The notes: generated by a model not told the origin, from the sequence alone. Counted from the first letter of the stretch, positions 17,177 to 26,038 are shown. The stretch is 64,000 nucleotides of DNA from Enterobacter sp. JUb54 (GCF_014298075.1 NZ_CP060418.1:992001-1056000); one strand, 5' to 3'. Program-made: numbers and translations.

Positions 17177-18388
17177 TTATTCAGTTGCCAGCCAGCTCAG
17201 CGGGATGGCGGCATACATTGCAGCGCAGGTCACGAGGTGCGATTTCCAGGTTTTTTCATTCGGCGCGTGGGCTTCCGGCTCTTTACCCGGCCCGAAACCG
17301 ATCACCGGAATGCCGTGGCGGCCCATGATTGAGACGCCGTTGGTGGAGAAGGTCCATTTGTCGACCACCGGTGCTTTGCCAAACAGCCCCTCGTAGGCGT
17401 TGCTCAGGGCGCGGACGGTGAAGTGGTTCTCTTCCACTTTCCAGGTCGGGAAGTAGCATTCGGTCGGGTAGACCAGACCGGTCCATGACGGGCGCTCGTA
17501 GTGGTACATCGACACCTCCGCTCCGGCCTGTTGCACCGCAGGCAGGGCGCGAATCTCATCCAGCGCCCCTTCCCAGGTTTCACCCCAGGTGAGGCGGCGG
17601 TCAATGGAGACCGCGCAGCTGTCGGCGACGGCGCAGCGGCTGGGGGAGGTGAAGAAGATTTCAGACACCGTCAGGGTGCCTTTGCCGAGAAACTCATCAT
17701 CACCGAGACGCTGAGACAACTCCTGCAGTTCGTTGAGAATCGGCCCCATTTTGAAAATGGCGTTATCGCCGCGCTCCGGCGCGGAACCATGGCAGCTGAT
17801 GCCCTGGACATCGACGCGAATCTCCATGCGCCCGCGCTGGCCGCGATAGATTTGGCAGTCCGTCGGTTCGGTGCTGACGACAAACTCCGGGCGAATACCG
17901 CTCTGCTCGATGATGTACTGCCAGCACAGACCGTCGCAGTCCTCTTCCTGAACGGTGCCGGTAACCAGCAGGGTATAGTCGTCTTCCAGACCAAGGTCTT
18001 TGATGATTTTGCCGGCATAGACCATCGAGGCCATTCCGCCTTCCTGGTCAGAGGTCCCGCGACCGCCGATCAGCTCATCGGTTTCCATGCCCTCATAGGG
18101 ATCGAAGTTCCAGTTGTTGATGTTGCCGATGCCGACGGTATCGATGTGCGCATCCATCGCCACCAGTCGCGGGCCGTGGCCGATGTAGCCGAGCACGTTG
18201 CCCATCGGGTCGATGGTGACTTTGTCGAAGCCGACCTTCTCCATCTCTTCTTTAATGCGGTGGACAACGCGCTTCTCGTCGCAGCTTTCGCTGGGGATCG
18301 CCACCATATCGCGCAGAAAACGCGTCATGTCCTGCTGGTAGTGGTTCGCTTTTTCAACAATCAGTTTAAAGGGAATTTGCTTAGCCAT
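17177..18388 (-). CDS. ygeY: M20-family metallohydrolase YgeY
   Basis: 403 residues, ArgE/DapE/carboxypeptidase G2-like dinuclear zinc hydrolase. Ligand motifs: [18 protein letters not shown], the EEDCDG pair of acids, and the late [15 protein letters not shown] histidine. The PF07687-type dimerisation part lies between. In the selenium/urate cluster it is thought to cleave a ureido or amide intermediate on the way to 2,3-diaminopropionate; that step is an inference. It lies 52 bases after ygeX and 50 before hyuA. Confidence 0.9.
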   Translation of the reverse strand: MAKQIPFKLIVEKANHYQQDMTRFLRDMVAIPSESCDEKRVVHRIKEEMEKVGFDKVTIDPMGNVLGYIGHGPRLVAMDAHIDTVGIGNINNWNFDPYEGMETDELIGGRGTSDQEGGMASMVYAGKIIKDLGLEDDYTLLVTGTVQEEDCDGLCWQYIIEQSGIRPEFVVSTEPTDCQIYRGQRGRMEIRVDVQGISCHGSAPERGDNAIFKMGPILNELQELSQRLGDDEFLGKGTLTVSEIFFTSPSRCAVADSCAVSIDRRLTWGETWEGALDEIRALPAVQQAGAEVSMYHYERPSWTGLVYPTECYFPTWKVEENHFTVRALSNAYEGLFGKAPVVDKWTFSTNGVSIMGRHGIPVIGFGPGKEPEAHAPNEKTWKSHLVTCAAMYAAIPLSWLATE

Positions 18389-18411
18389 GAATCAGGTCTC
18401 CAGTTCGTGTT

Positions 18412-18426
18412 TCCCGCATCGCGGGA
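18412..18426 (-). other. intercistronic hairpin ygeX-ygeY
   Basis: TCCCGC-atc-GCGGGA, perfect 6-bp arms in the 52-base gap; no T-run. Confidence 0.5.
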
Positions 18427-18440
18427 TGAAGTCATAGGGT

Positions 18441-19649
18441 TCAGAGAGGGGCGGGCGCCGCCGGATATTTACCTTCCCAGACGATCTCGCGGTAGTGCGT
18501 CACGTCGGTGTCGCCTTCGGTGCTGATGGTTAACACCACCGAGTCGCGGTCGAGGCCCAGTTTGTTCATCAGCGCATCGCGCTGCGGATGGAAATGAATG
18601 GCGGAGAGAATGCCCAGACCGACGGCGCCGGACTCGCCAGAAATTACCCGTGGGTCATCGCCGGTGGGGTTGCCGAGGACGCGCATCCCAAGGGCGGCGA
18701 CCGCGTCCTGACAGGAGATAAACTGGGTGGCGCAGTTTCGTAGCACCTCCCAGCCCAGCGGGTTGGGCTCACCGCAGGCGAGGCCGGCCATAATCGTCGC
18801 CATGCTGCCGCCAACGTTAACGATGTGGCCTTTGACCCCAGAGCGATACAGGCAGTCCGCCCGTTCTGGCTCGACGATCACCGAATGAAGCTGGCGGGCG
18901 CCAAAAGTATCCACCAGATATCCCAGTACCCCGCCGGCCATCGCGCCGACCCCGGCCTGCAGGAATACGTGAGTCGGGCGGGCTATTCCCATCGCCGACA
19001 TTTGCTCGACTGCTTCATCGGCGAGGGTGGCGTAACCCTGCATAATCCAGGTCGGGATTTTGCTGTAGCCTTCCCAGGCAGTGTCCTGCACCACTTCCCA
19101 GCCGTTTTTCTGCGCGGTCTGCATAGTGAAGCGGACGGTATCGTCATAGTTCATTTCGGTAACGATGCACTCGGCGCCAAGGCGCAGGATGGCGTCAACC
19201 CGCTCCTGAGCAGACCCTTTCGGCATATAAATCACCGCATTCTGCCCCAGTTGCTGCGCCGCCCACGCGACCCCGCGACCGTGGTTACCGTCGGTGGTGG
19301 TGGCGAAGGTCATCTTGTCTTTCATGCCGGAGCGGAAGGTTTCAAAAGAGAAATCGGCAATATCGAGATGGTATTTTTCACAGAGCAGCTGCGCGATGGC
19401 GTAGGCGCCGCCCAGCATTTTGAAGGCGTTAAGACCAAAGCGCTGTGATTCATCTTTGACCAGAATCGTTTTTACGCCGAACAGGGTCGCCAGCGATTTC
19501 AGCGAATACAGCGGCGTCGGTTGGTAACCGGCGATTTTTTGATGAAAATGACGTGCCTGTTGCGCCTGCTGGCGCGAAAACAACGGCGATGTTTCGCCGG
19601 TGAAAAAGCGGTTATCGGCAATATCCATTTTCAGAGAGAAAGCAGACAT
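18441..19649 (-). CDS. ygeX: 2,3-diaminopropionate ammonia-lyase
   Basis: 402 residues, fold-type II PLP enzyme. The PLP lysine is K77 in GLNAFKMLGG; the glycine-rich phosphate loop reads QAGVGAMAGGV. It splits 2,3-diaminopropionate to pyruvate and two ammonia (known for E. coli YgeX). Together with YgeW and YgeY it would turn the three-carbon skeleton left from urate into pyruvate. It follows ygeW by 61 bases with a hairpin between. Confidence 0.93.
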   Translation of the reverse strand: MSAFSLKMDIADNRFFTGETSPLFSRQQAQQARHFHQKIAGYQPTPLYSLKSLATLFGVKTILVKDESQRFGLNAFKMLGGAYAIAQLLCEKYHLDIADFSFETFRSGMKDKMTFATTTDGNHGRGVAWAAQQLGQNAVIYMPKGSAQERVDAILRLGAECIVTEMNYDDTVRFTMQTAQKNGWEVVQDTAWEGYSKIPTWIMQGYATLADEAVEQMSAMGIARPTHVFLQAGVGAMAGGVLGYLVDTFGARQLHSVIVEPERADCLYRSGVKGHIVNVGGSMATIMAGLACGEPNPLGWEVLRNCATQFISCQDAVAALGMRVLGNPTGDDPRVISGESGAVGLGILSAIHFHPQRDALMNKLGLDRDSVVLTISTEGDTDVTHYREIVWEGKYPAAPAPL

Positions 19650-19684
19650 ACACTGTCCTTATCCTGCATTGCGGAGGCGGTTAT

Positions 19685-19702
19685 GCTGGCCCGCGGGCCA
19701 GC
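19685..19702 (-). other. intercistronic hairpin ygeW-ygeX
   Basis: GCTGGCCC-GC-GGGCCAGC in the 61-base gap. It may protect the upstream ygeW message or tune the ratio of ygeW to ygeX. Confidence 0.55.
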
Positions 19703-19710
19703 CTGGTCGG

Positions 19711-20898
19711 TTACTTGACGCGTTTTTGTGCTTCGGTGAGCAGTTGCTGGAGCAGCTGGCCGGGTCTGGCGTATTTGCGGCACAGAATCATGGCGGCGAT
19801 GATGTAAGGCTTCCAGCTGGCTTCTTTGTAGGTGGCGATACGGTATTTTTCGAAAACGGCCTCGGTCACTTCCCCTTCTTCACAGGAGACGCCGGTGATA
19901 TCGGCAGGCAGGCAGTGCATATACAATGCGTCGCCACCGCGGGTGAGCGTCATCATCTCTTCGGTACAGTGCCAGTCTTTGTGGTTGGCGTTCTGTGCCA
20001 GACAGGCTTGTTCCAGGGCTTTCAGCCCTTCATGGTCGCTGGCGCGCAGCAGTTCGGTGCGTTTCTCCATGACCTTGTAAGGAGCCCAGGATTTGGGATA
20101 GACGATGTCGGCGTCACGGAACGCTTCCGCCATATCGGTGACCTGACGGAAGCTGCCGCCGGAGGCTTCGGCATTGTTTCTGGCGACTTCGATAACATCG
20201 GGGATCAGGTCATAGCCTTCAGGATGCGCCAGGGTGACGTCCATCCCAAAGCGGGTCATCAGGCCGATAATCCCCTGCGGGACTGAAAGCGGTTTGCCGT
20301 AGCTGGGGGAGTAGGCCCAGGTCATGGCGATTTTCTTGCCCTTCAGGTTTTCCAGCGAGCCAAAATGCTCGCGCAGCCAGGCAAGGTCAGCCATCGCCTG
20401 GGTCGGGTGGTCGATATCACACTGCAGGTTGATCAGCGCCGGGCGCTGCGGCAGCACACCTTGCTGGAAGCCGTCATCCAGCGCATCGCCGACCTCACGC
20501 ATATAGGCGTTGCCGGCGCCGAGATACATGTCGTCGCGGATGCCGATGACATCGGCACAGAAGGAGATCATGTTGGCGGTTTCGCGCACGGTTTCACCGT
20601 GGGCAATCTGCGATTTACCTTCGTCGAGGTCCTGCTGCGCCAGGCCTAGCAGGTTGAGCGCCGAGGCATAAGAAAAGCGCGTGCGGGTCGAATTATCGCG
20701 AAACACGGAAATACCCAGACCGCTGGTAAAGGCCTGAGTGGCAATATTTTCGGCCCTTAGGGTTTTTAATGCATCGGCGACATCCAGTACCTGTCGCAGT
20801 TCGTCCGGAGACTGTTCCCACGTCAGCAGGAAGTCTTTGTCATGAAGGTTAGAGTTGAGCTTATTGATATCCTTAATCAGTTCGTTAACAGTTTTCAT
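19711..20898 (-). CDS. ygeW: carbamoyltransferase YgeW
   Basis: 395 residues, aspartate/ornithine carbamoyltransferase fold. The carbamoyl phosphate motif is STRT at residues 70-73 (FRDNSTRTRF), with DIDHPTQAMAD (HPTQ) and MHCLPAD (HCLP). The second substrate is not a standard amino acid; E. coli YgeW is an unassigned transcarbamoylase placed in urate catabolism, probably running in the direction that makes carbamoyl phosphate for YqeA. First gene of the operon, with a sigma-54 promoter about 75 bases upstream. Confidence 0.93.
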   Translation of the reverse strand: MKTVNELIKDINKLNSNLHDKDFLLTWEQSPDELRQVLDVADALKTLRAENIATQAFTSGLGISVFRDNSTRTRFSYASALNLLGLAQQDLDEGKSQIAHGETVRETANMISFCADVIGIRDDMYLGAGNAYMREVGDALDDGFQQGVLPQRPALINLQCDIDHPTQAMADLAWLREHFGSLENLKGKKIAMTWAYSPSYGKPLSVPQGIIGLMTRFGMDVTLAHPEGYDLIPDVIEVARNNAEASGGSFRQVTDMAEAFRDADIVYPKSWAPYKVMEKRTELLRASDHEGLKALEQACLAQNANHKDWHCTEEMMTLTRGGDALYMHCLPADITGVSCEEGEVTEAVFEKYRIATYKEASWKPYIIAAMILCRKYARPGQLLQQLLTEAQKRVK

Positions 20899-20971
20899 TT
20901 TGCGATCCTGGTAGTGAATGACGAGCGTAATGATTGCTGAGCGGTCGACGGCCAGCGCTGTATATTCACTA

Positions 20972-20986
20972 ACAATAACTGTGCCA
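20972..20986 (-). promoter_or_regulatory. sigma-54 promoter of the ygeWXY-hyuA-yqeA operon
   Basis: Minus-strand TGGCAC-AGTTA-TTGT: perfect -24 box, near-perfect -12 box, exact spacing. The predicted start is about 60 bases before the ygeW ATG. The divergent neighbour ygeV encodes a sigma-54 activator. Confidence 0.8.
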
Positions 20987-21196
20987 GTTCCTGCTAAAGA
21001 AAGCGCAGGGTCATGCGGGTGGGCGTATATATGCGATTAGGATCACGAAAACAGGTCATATACTAGGTCAGAGTCAAATAAGATTCATTTTCATTTTGCC
21101 TGCTGGCCGGGGTTTGTATTTGGTGCAGATGATTTACGGTGGGCGAAATGGCGACGACTCACGTCAAATTGATAAAAAATAGCTGCGGATTCTCAT

Positions 21197-21221
21197 ATTG
21201 ATATAAAAGTGTGATATCAAT
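21197..21221. promoter_or_regulatory. candidate enhancer (inverted repeat) for YgeV
   Basis: Perfect 8-bp arms ATTGATAT (21197-21204) and ATATCAAT (21214-21221) with a 9-base spacer. Placement about 230 bases upstream of the ygeW -24/-12 promoter is typical for a sigma-54 activator site. Assignment to YgeV is an inference. Confidence 0.4.
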
Positions 21222-21345
21222 TCCATATTTTCAGTCAAAAATGGAAAAGGGTGATTTATCTGCATCAAATAGTTTCAACCCAGGAGTAGTATCGGTAGAG
21301 AAAGAATAAAATAAATTAATCGGTTAGTGAGCGTAAGGGTTTATT

Positions 21346-23124
21346 ATGATTTCCTCTAACACCTTATCCGTTTTGATGAACATTCAGCCTGTTATTCAAC
21401 GGTTTGCCCGTATGCTCTCCAGCGTTCTCCAGCTTGAAGTGGAGATTGTGGACAATGTCTTGTGCCGCGTTGCCGGGACAGGTGCTTACGGAAAATCTCT
21501 TGGGCGCATCCTCAACGAAGATTCGCGACTATTACGTTACATTATTGAAACAAAAAAAGAGAAGGTAGTCACCCATTCGCGTTTTGACCCGCTGTGTAAA
21601 GACTGTAAGAATAAAGAGCAGTGTAAAGAAAAGGCCTTTCTGGGAACGCCGGTGATTTATCAGGGGCAGTGCGTCGGTGTTATTAGCCTGATTGCCCTCA
21701 CTCGGGAGCAGCAGGAACGTATAAAAGATAACATCCACGAGTTCTCTGATTATGTTCGCCATGTCTCATCTATATTTGTCTCACGACTGCTGGAAGATCA
21801 GGGCAACAGCGATAATATTCAAAAAATATTTCTGACAATGATCGATAATATGGATCAGGGCGTGCTGGTGGTGAGTCTTGACCAGCGGATTAAATTCGCC
21901 AATCAGGCGGCATTAAAGATCCTTGGCGTCACGCAGGGCAATATGATTGGCAAAGCCATTCATTTCCGGCCATTAACCTTTGAACATAATTTTGTGCGTG
22001 GCCATATGCAGCACGTCATCTCTTTCGATGATAAAAAAGAAATTATTATCGGCCAGCTGCATGCTATTCAGGACCAATGGCTGTTCTTAATGGCCTTCCA
22101 TCAATCTCACGCCACGGCCGATTTTAGTGTGGCGCCGGATGAGCCGCAGATCGAGCAACTGATCGGTGAATGCCGCCCGATGCGGCAGTTGAAAAAGCTG
22201 ATTAGCCGCGTTGCCCGCGGCCCCTCCAGCGTGATGATTGCCGGCGAAAGCGGGACGGGCAAAGAGGTGGTAGCCCGCGCTATTCATCAACTGAGCGACC
22301 GGCAGGCAAAACCGTTTATCGCGATTAACTGTGCCGCTATTCCCGAGCAGCTGCTGGAAAGCGAGCTGTTTGGCTACGTTAAAGGTGCCTTTACCGGGGC
22401 CTCCGCCAACGGTAAAACCGGGCTGATTCAGGCCGCGAATCACGGCACGCTATTTCTGGATGAGATTGGCGATATGCCGCTGACGCTGCAGGCCAAGCTG
22501 CTGCGAGCCATCGAATCGCGCGAGATCCAGCCGGTTGGCGCCAGCCATCCGGTGCCGGTCGATATCCGCATTATTTCCGCGACCAACCAGAACCTCGAGC
22601 AGTTTATCGGCGAAGGGAAATTCCGGGAGGATCTCTACTATCGGCTCAATGTTATTCCCCTGCGGCTGCCGCCACTGCGCGAGCGTCAGGAGGATATCGA
22701 ACTGTTGGTGCACCATTTCCTGCAGCTGCACACCCGGCGCCTGGAGTTAGTCTACCCCGGTATTTCGCCGGAGGTGACCGCCTTGTTTAAAAGCTACCGC
22801 TGGCCGGGAAACATCCGCGAGCTGAGCAACCTGATGGAGTACCTGGTGAACGTGGTGCCGTCCGGAGAGGTCATCGACACGTCGCTGCTTCCGCCGAATG
22901 TGAGTAACAGCGCGAAAGTCGCAGGAAGGGCTGCCAGCCCGGTTGAGGCGCTGGCCGAGAGCAAAGAAGAGGAGGGCGTGACGGCGCTGGAGGCGATGGA
23001 AAAGCAGATGATTCGTGACGCCCTGACGCGCTACAGCAATAAGAAGCAGGCGGCGGATGAGCTGGGGATTGGTGTGGCGACGCTGTATCGCAAAATTAAA
23101 AAGTATGAGTTGCTGGGCGTATGA
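21346..23124 (+). CDS. ygeV: sigma-54-dependent activator YgeV (UacR)
   Basis: 592 residues, same as E. coli YgeV. N-terminal sensor region with a cysteine cluster (CKDCKNKEQCKEK, about residues 79-91), a PAS-like part from about 165 (MIDNMDQGVLVVSLDQ), an AAA+ domain with Walker A GESGTGKE near residue 300, the sigma-54 contact loop GAFTGA near 346 and Walker B LFLDEIGD, and a C-terminal Fis-type helix-turn-helix (NKKQAADELGIGVATLYRKI). It is reported in E. coli to respond to urate and switch on uacT/uacF and the yge genes. The cysteine cluster suggests additional redox or metal sensing (inference). Confidence 0.93.
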   Translation: MISSNTLSVLMNIQPVIQRFARMLSSVLQLEVEIVDNVLCRVAGTGAYGKSLGRILNEDSRLLRYIIETKKEKVVTHSRFDPLCKDCKNKEQCKEKAFLGTPVIYQGQCVGVISLIALTREQQERIKDNIHEFSDYVRHVSSIFVSRLLEDQGNSDNIQKIFLTMIDNMDQGVLVVSLDQRIKFANQAALKILGVTQGNMIGKAIHFRPLTFEHNFVRGHMQHVISFDDKKEIIIGQLHAIQDQWLFLMAFHQSHATADFSVAPDEPQIEQLIGECRPMRQLKKLISRVARGPSSVMIAGESGTGKEVVARAIHQLSDRQAKPFIAINCAAIPEQLLESELFGYVKGAFTGASANGKTGLIQAANHGTLFLDEIGDMPLTLQAKLLRAIESREIQPVGASHPVPVDIRIISATNQNLEQFIGEGKFREDLYYRLNVIPLRLPPLRERQEDIELLVHHFLQLHTRRLELVYPGISPEVTALFKSYRWPGNIRELSNLMEYLVNVVPSGEVIDTSLLPPNVSNSAKVAGRAASPVEALAESKEEEGVTALEAMEKQMIRDALTRYSNKKQAADELGIGVATLYRKIKKYELLGV

Positions 23125-23127
23125 CTT

Positions 23128-23148
23128 TGGCTGATGGCTGATGGCTGA
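23128..23148. repeat. short tandem repeat, three copies of TGGCTGA
   Basis: Three 7-base units plus a partial fourth directly after the ygeV stop codon. Low information; it may vary in copy number between strains. Confidence 0.6.
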
Positions 23149-23320
23149 TGGCGGGTTCGGGGGAGTGATGCCCCGGACGCCAGTGTGTATTATCCAGAGA
23201 TCGGCATTGTTACAAAAAGATTCCATTTGAATAACGATTCCTATTCTCCCCGTCGGTGATACACTGAAGAACTGTGATCTTTGTCATACCATAATTCATA
23301 CCGAGAAAAGAGACACTGCT

Positions 23321-23956
23321 ATGCAACATATCATTGAGGGCTTCCTCAACTTCCAGAAAGAGATCTTTCCGCAACGTAAAGAGCTCTTCCGTAGCCTGGC
23401 CTCCAGCCAGAATCCCAAAGCGCTGTTCATCTCCTGTTCCGACAGCCGCCTTGTCCCGGAACTGGTTACTCAGCAGGAGCCAGGACAGCTCTTTGTTATT
23501 CGCAACGCAGGTAACATCGTTCCCTCTTTCGGGCCGGAGCCGGGTGGCGTGTCAGCCACTATTGAGTATGCGGTTGTTGCGCTGGGCGTGACCGATATCG
23601 TGATTTGTGGCCACTCTAACTGTGGTGCGATGACCGCGGTCGCGACCTGTCAGTGCCTTGAGCCGATGCCGGCGGTGTCCCACTGGTTGCGCTACGCCGA
23701 TGCCGCGAAAGCGGTGGTGGAAAAGGGCACCTGGAACAGCGAAATCGATAAAGTGAATGCGATGGTGCGGGAAAACGTGATCGCCCAGCTGAACAATATC
23801 AAAACTCACCCGTCTGTTGCGGTTGGCCTGCGTGATAAAGGGCTGCGTCTGCACGGATGGGTCTACGATATCGAAAGCGGCGATATTAGCGCGCTGGATA
23901 AGAACACCAAAAACTTCGTGTCGTTGTCAGAGAATCCAGAAGTCTACTTCGAATAA
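23321..23956 (+). CDS. beta-carbonic anhydrase (CynT-like)
   Basis: 211 residues, beta class. Zinc ligands C39, H98 and C101, with the D41-R43 dyad in [21 protein letters not shown] and CGHSNCGAM are class signatures. It interconverts CO2 and bicarbonate in the cytoplasm. It is nearer to E. coli CynT than to the housekeeping Can, but cynS and cynR are absent, so it is probably a stand-alone carbonic anhydrase. Its proximity to fdhF and yqeA, both CO2 producers, may be coincidence. Confidence 0.92.
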   Translation: MQHIIEGFLNFQKEIFPQRKELFRSLASSQNPKALFISCSDSRLVPELVTQQEPGQLFVIRNAGNIVPSFGPEPGGVSATIEYAVVALGVTDIVICGHSNCGAMTAVATCQCLEPMPAVSHWLRYADAAKAVVEKGTWNSEIDKVNAMVRENVIAQLNNIKTHPSVAVGLRDKGLRLHGWVYDIESGDISALDKNTKNFVSLSENPEVYFE

Positions 23957-24130
23957 CGCGTCTTCTCAGGGCAGGGAAGCCCTGTAAGTGTATCAGCTCC
24001 CTTCAGCCAGACCTCTCTTAGTACTTCATACCATACCAACCTGACTTATTGCCGGACATGGCAATACAAAGCAGGCCGACCGTAGGCGGACGGCCCGGGA
24101 TTATCGCTGGATTCGTACCGCGTGCCGCGC

Positions 24131-24697
24131 TTAACGCTGCAGTACTTCGGCAAATTTTGCCAGCCATTGCGGATGCGCGGGCCAGGCGGGGGCGGTAACC
24201 AGATTGTCGTCAACGTAGGCCTGGTCTATGCCGATATCGGCATAATGCCCACCGCTGAGGCGGACTTCCGGCGCACAGGCCGGGTAGGCGCTACAGGTGC
24301 GATCTTTCAGGATGCCGGCGGCGGCCAGCAGCTGTGGACCATGACAAACGGCGGCGATCGGTTTGCGCGCCCGGTCAAAGGCCTGCACCAGCTTGATGAC
24401 CTCGTCATTGAGGCGCAGATATTCCGGCGCTCTGCCGCCTGGGATCAGCAGGGCATCATAATCCTGCTCGTTGACGGCGCTGAAATCGGCATTGAGGGTA
24501 AAACGGTGGCCCGGTTTTTCACTGTAGGTCTGGGCGCCGTCGAAGTCATGAATGGCGGTGATGATGTAATCGCCTTTGGCTTTGTCTGGGCAAACCGCAT
24601 CGACCTGGTGACCAATCATCTGTAATGCCTGAAACGGCACCATGGTTTCGTAATCTTCGGCATAATCGCCAACCAGCATCAGAATCTTTTTGCTCAT
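24131..24697 (-). CDS. DJ-1/PfpI family protein
   Basis: 188 residues, class I glutamine amidotransferase-like fold of the DJ-1/PfpI superfamily. Nucleophile-elbow cysteine C118 in [10 protein letters not shown] and an acidic residue at E15-E18 (DYAEDYE). Relatives include glyoxalase III-like and stress proteins; the substrate cannot be read from sequence. ATG 24697 (MSKKILML) is preceded by CAGGAGCG; the in-frame ATG at 24721 is not. Not part of an operon. Confidence 0.85.
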   Translation of the reverse strand: MSKKILMLVGDYAEDYETMVPFQALQMIGHQVDAVCPDKAKGDYIITAIHDFDGAQTYSEKPGHRFTLNADFSAVNEQDYDALLIPGGRAPEYLRLNDEVIKLVQAFDRARKPIAAVCHGPQLLAAAGILKDRTCSAYPACAPEVRLSGGHYADIGIDQAYVDDNLVTAPAWPAHPQWLAKFAEVLQR

Positions 24698-24856
24698 TAT
24701 TATCGCTCCTGTAGGGATCAAGATGCCTAAGGTATAGCCCAGCGATGGGGGGAATGCGAACTGCTAAACGGGAAGAAATTATCAGGGAGAGAAAAGAGGA
24801 GAATGCGAAAACACACGATTCACTTGCGGACAAACGAAAGTCTGGGCAAGAAAGAA

Positions 24857-24933
24857 TGGTGCGTCCGAGTGGACTCGAACCACCGACCCCCACCATGTCA
24901 AGGTGGTGCTCTAACCAACTGAGCTACGGACGC
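24857..24933 (-). tRNA. tRNA-Val(GAC), third of three in transcription order
   Basis: 77 bases with encoded CCA. Acceptor stem GCGTCCG/CGGACGC, anticodon loop TTGACAT (anticodon GAC), T-loop TTCGAGT. Matches E. coli valV. Confidence 0.96.
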
Positions 24934-24937
24934 ATTA

Positions 24938-25014
24938 TGGTGCGTTTAATTGGACTCGAACCAACGACCCCCACCATGTCAAGGTGGTGCTCTAACCAAC
25001 TGAGCTATAAACGC
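24938..25014 (-). tRNA. tRNA-Val(GAC), second of three
   Basis: 77 bases with CCA; acceptor GCGTTTA/TAAACGC, anticodon loop TTGACAT. Four bases separate it from the next copy. The body matches the copy at 25019-25095 apart from the acceptor stem. Confidence 0.96.
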
Positions 25015-25018
25015 ATTA

Positions 25019-25095
25019 TGGTGCGTTCAATTGGACTCGAACCAACGACCCCCACCATGTCAAGGTGGTGCTCTAACCAACTGAGCTATGAACGC
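25019..25095 (-). tRNA. tRNA-Val(GAC), first of three
   Basis: 77 bases with CCA; acceptor GCGTTCA/TGAACGC, anticodon loop TTGACAT, matching E. coli valW. The three genes sit 4 bases apart and are surely one transcript. Confidence 0.96.
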
Positions 25096-25324
25096 AATGT
25101 TGTGGTGACAACGGGGACGCATATTAGCGATCGGGAGGGGTTGTGGCAAGAGGCAAACGTCACTTTTCTTTCAGAACGCACGCGATTGCGGAAGTTTTAC
25201 CCATATTGCTTATATTTTACTGATGATAAAGGAGAATACGTTGCCTGTTGGCTGTTTTTTGCTTACATCGTCAGGGCGACAGGGCACCGCCGGTAGCGGC
25301 AGAGCAGGAGAAAAAAGAGGGTAG

Positions 25325-25408
25325 CTATTTGAACATTAAGCGAAGGGCGAAAAGTGCGCACAGAATTAGCAGGATCAGAATGAGCTCAAAACGATAGCGC
25401 CGCAGCAT
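25325..25408 (-). CDS. ydgU: small membrane protein YdgU
   Basis: 27 residues: a basic aromatic start (MLRRYRFEL) and one hydrophobic helix ending in MFK. Ribosome site AGGAGG seven bases before the ATG. Sequence and position next to asr match E. coli ydgU. Function unknown. It is separated from asr by the terminator at 25421-25453 and would depend on read-through. Confidence 0.75.
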   Translation of the reverse strand: MLRRYRFELILILLILCALFALRLMFK

Positions 25409-25420
25409 AGTGACCTCCTG

Positions 25421-25453
25421 AAATAAAACCGGCGCTGAAATAGCGCCGGTTTA
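25421..25453 (-). terminator. terminator of asr
   Basis: AAACCGGCGCT-gaaat-AGCGCCGGTTT, then TTTTATTT on the minus strand. Confidence 0.85.
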
Positions 25454-25478
25454 GCATGAAACAGACTGACCGGAAGAA

Positions 25479-25844
25479 TTATGCAGCAGGCTGTGCAGCG
25501 GGTTTAGCGGCCTGATGCTTGGTGGTTTTGTGGTGCTTTTTAGCCGCCTGCGCTTTCTGGGCTACCGCAGGTTTGGTCGCCGCTTTGTGGTGTTTCTTAG
25601 CGGCCTGGGCTTTCTGCGCTACTGCAGGTTTGGCTTCGGCTTTTTTGTGTTTCTTGGCAGCCTGAGCTTTCTGCTCGGTAGCCGGTTTAGCCGCCGCTTT
25701 GTGGTGTTTTTTGTGATGGGTAGTTTTGGCAGTGGTGCTGTGAGCAGCAGCCGGAGCCTGAGTGGTGCTTACTGCGTCAGCAGCGAAAGCAGCAGAAGAC
25801 AGACCCATAGCAGCGGCAACGACCAGAGCTAATACTTTTTTCAT
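25479..25844 (-). CDS. asr: acid shock protein Asr
   Basis: 121 residues. Signal peptide 1-21 (cleavage after AFA), then a low-complexity Lys/Ala/His chain with repeated [17 protein letters not shown] units, the hallmark of periplasmic Asr, an intrinsically disordered, highly basic protein induced at low pH. E. coli Asr is of similar build. An RstA-type box lies about 110 bases upstream and a TATAGT -10 near 25905. Confidence 0.93.
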   Translation of the reverse strand: MKKVLALVVAAAMGLSSAAFAADAVSTTQAPAAAHSTTAKTTHHKKHHKAAAKPATEQKAQAAKKHKKAEAKPAVAQKAQAAKKHHKAATKPAVAQKAQAAKKHHKTTKHQAAKPAAQPAA

Positions 25845-25948
25845 TCTGATATCCTCGAATTGGTTTCTTCAGTGAACCCCACTGCGGGGCTGTTGAAAGC
25901 ACTATAGGCTTCTGGTCCGGTGGCTTCAGTGAGTGTTTGGTATCGGCA

Positions 25949-25962
25949 CGTAACCGAATGTA
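25949..25962 (-). promoter_or_regulatory. RstA box upstream of asr
   Basis: Minus-strand TACATTCGGTTACG fits the RstA consensus TACATNTNGTTACA at all but two defined positions. RstAB is known to activate asr under acid stress in E. coli. Confidence 0.65.
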
Positions 25963-26002
25963 CAACGGGGATATCGGTGGGAGCTGTCCGCGTCGCGGAG
26001 AA

Positions 26003-26032
26003 CAAAAAAGGCACCCCGGAACGAGGTGCCTT
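26003..26032 (-). terminator. terminator of mdtK
   Basis: GGCACC/GGTGCC arms (26010-26030) followed on the minus strand by TTTTTT, 7 bases past the mdtK stop. Confidence 0.9.
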
Positions 26033-26038
26033 AAGCCG

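Larger units (their letters stand above)
20899..21345. other. ygeW/ygeV divergent regulatory region
   Basis: 447 bases, no gene seen. It contains the ygeW sigma-54 promoter and, about 230 bases upstream of it, the inverted repeat at 21197-21221. The middle (21060-21300) is AT-rich and suitable for looping and for the ygeV promoter. Confidence 0.6.

Noticed and set aside
17501..18526. 341-codon plus-strand ORF
   Set aside because: Antisense to ygeY and the end of ygeX; composition artefact of GC-rich codons.
24745..25296. 183-codon plus-strand ORF with three similar repeats
   Set aside because: The repeats are the three tRNA-Val genes read on the wrong strand; not a protein.
25479..25844. 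Possible tandem DNA repeat or CRISPR-like array
   Set aside because: The repetition is the Lys/Ala/His protein repeat of Asr; no spacers and no cas genes.
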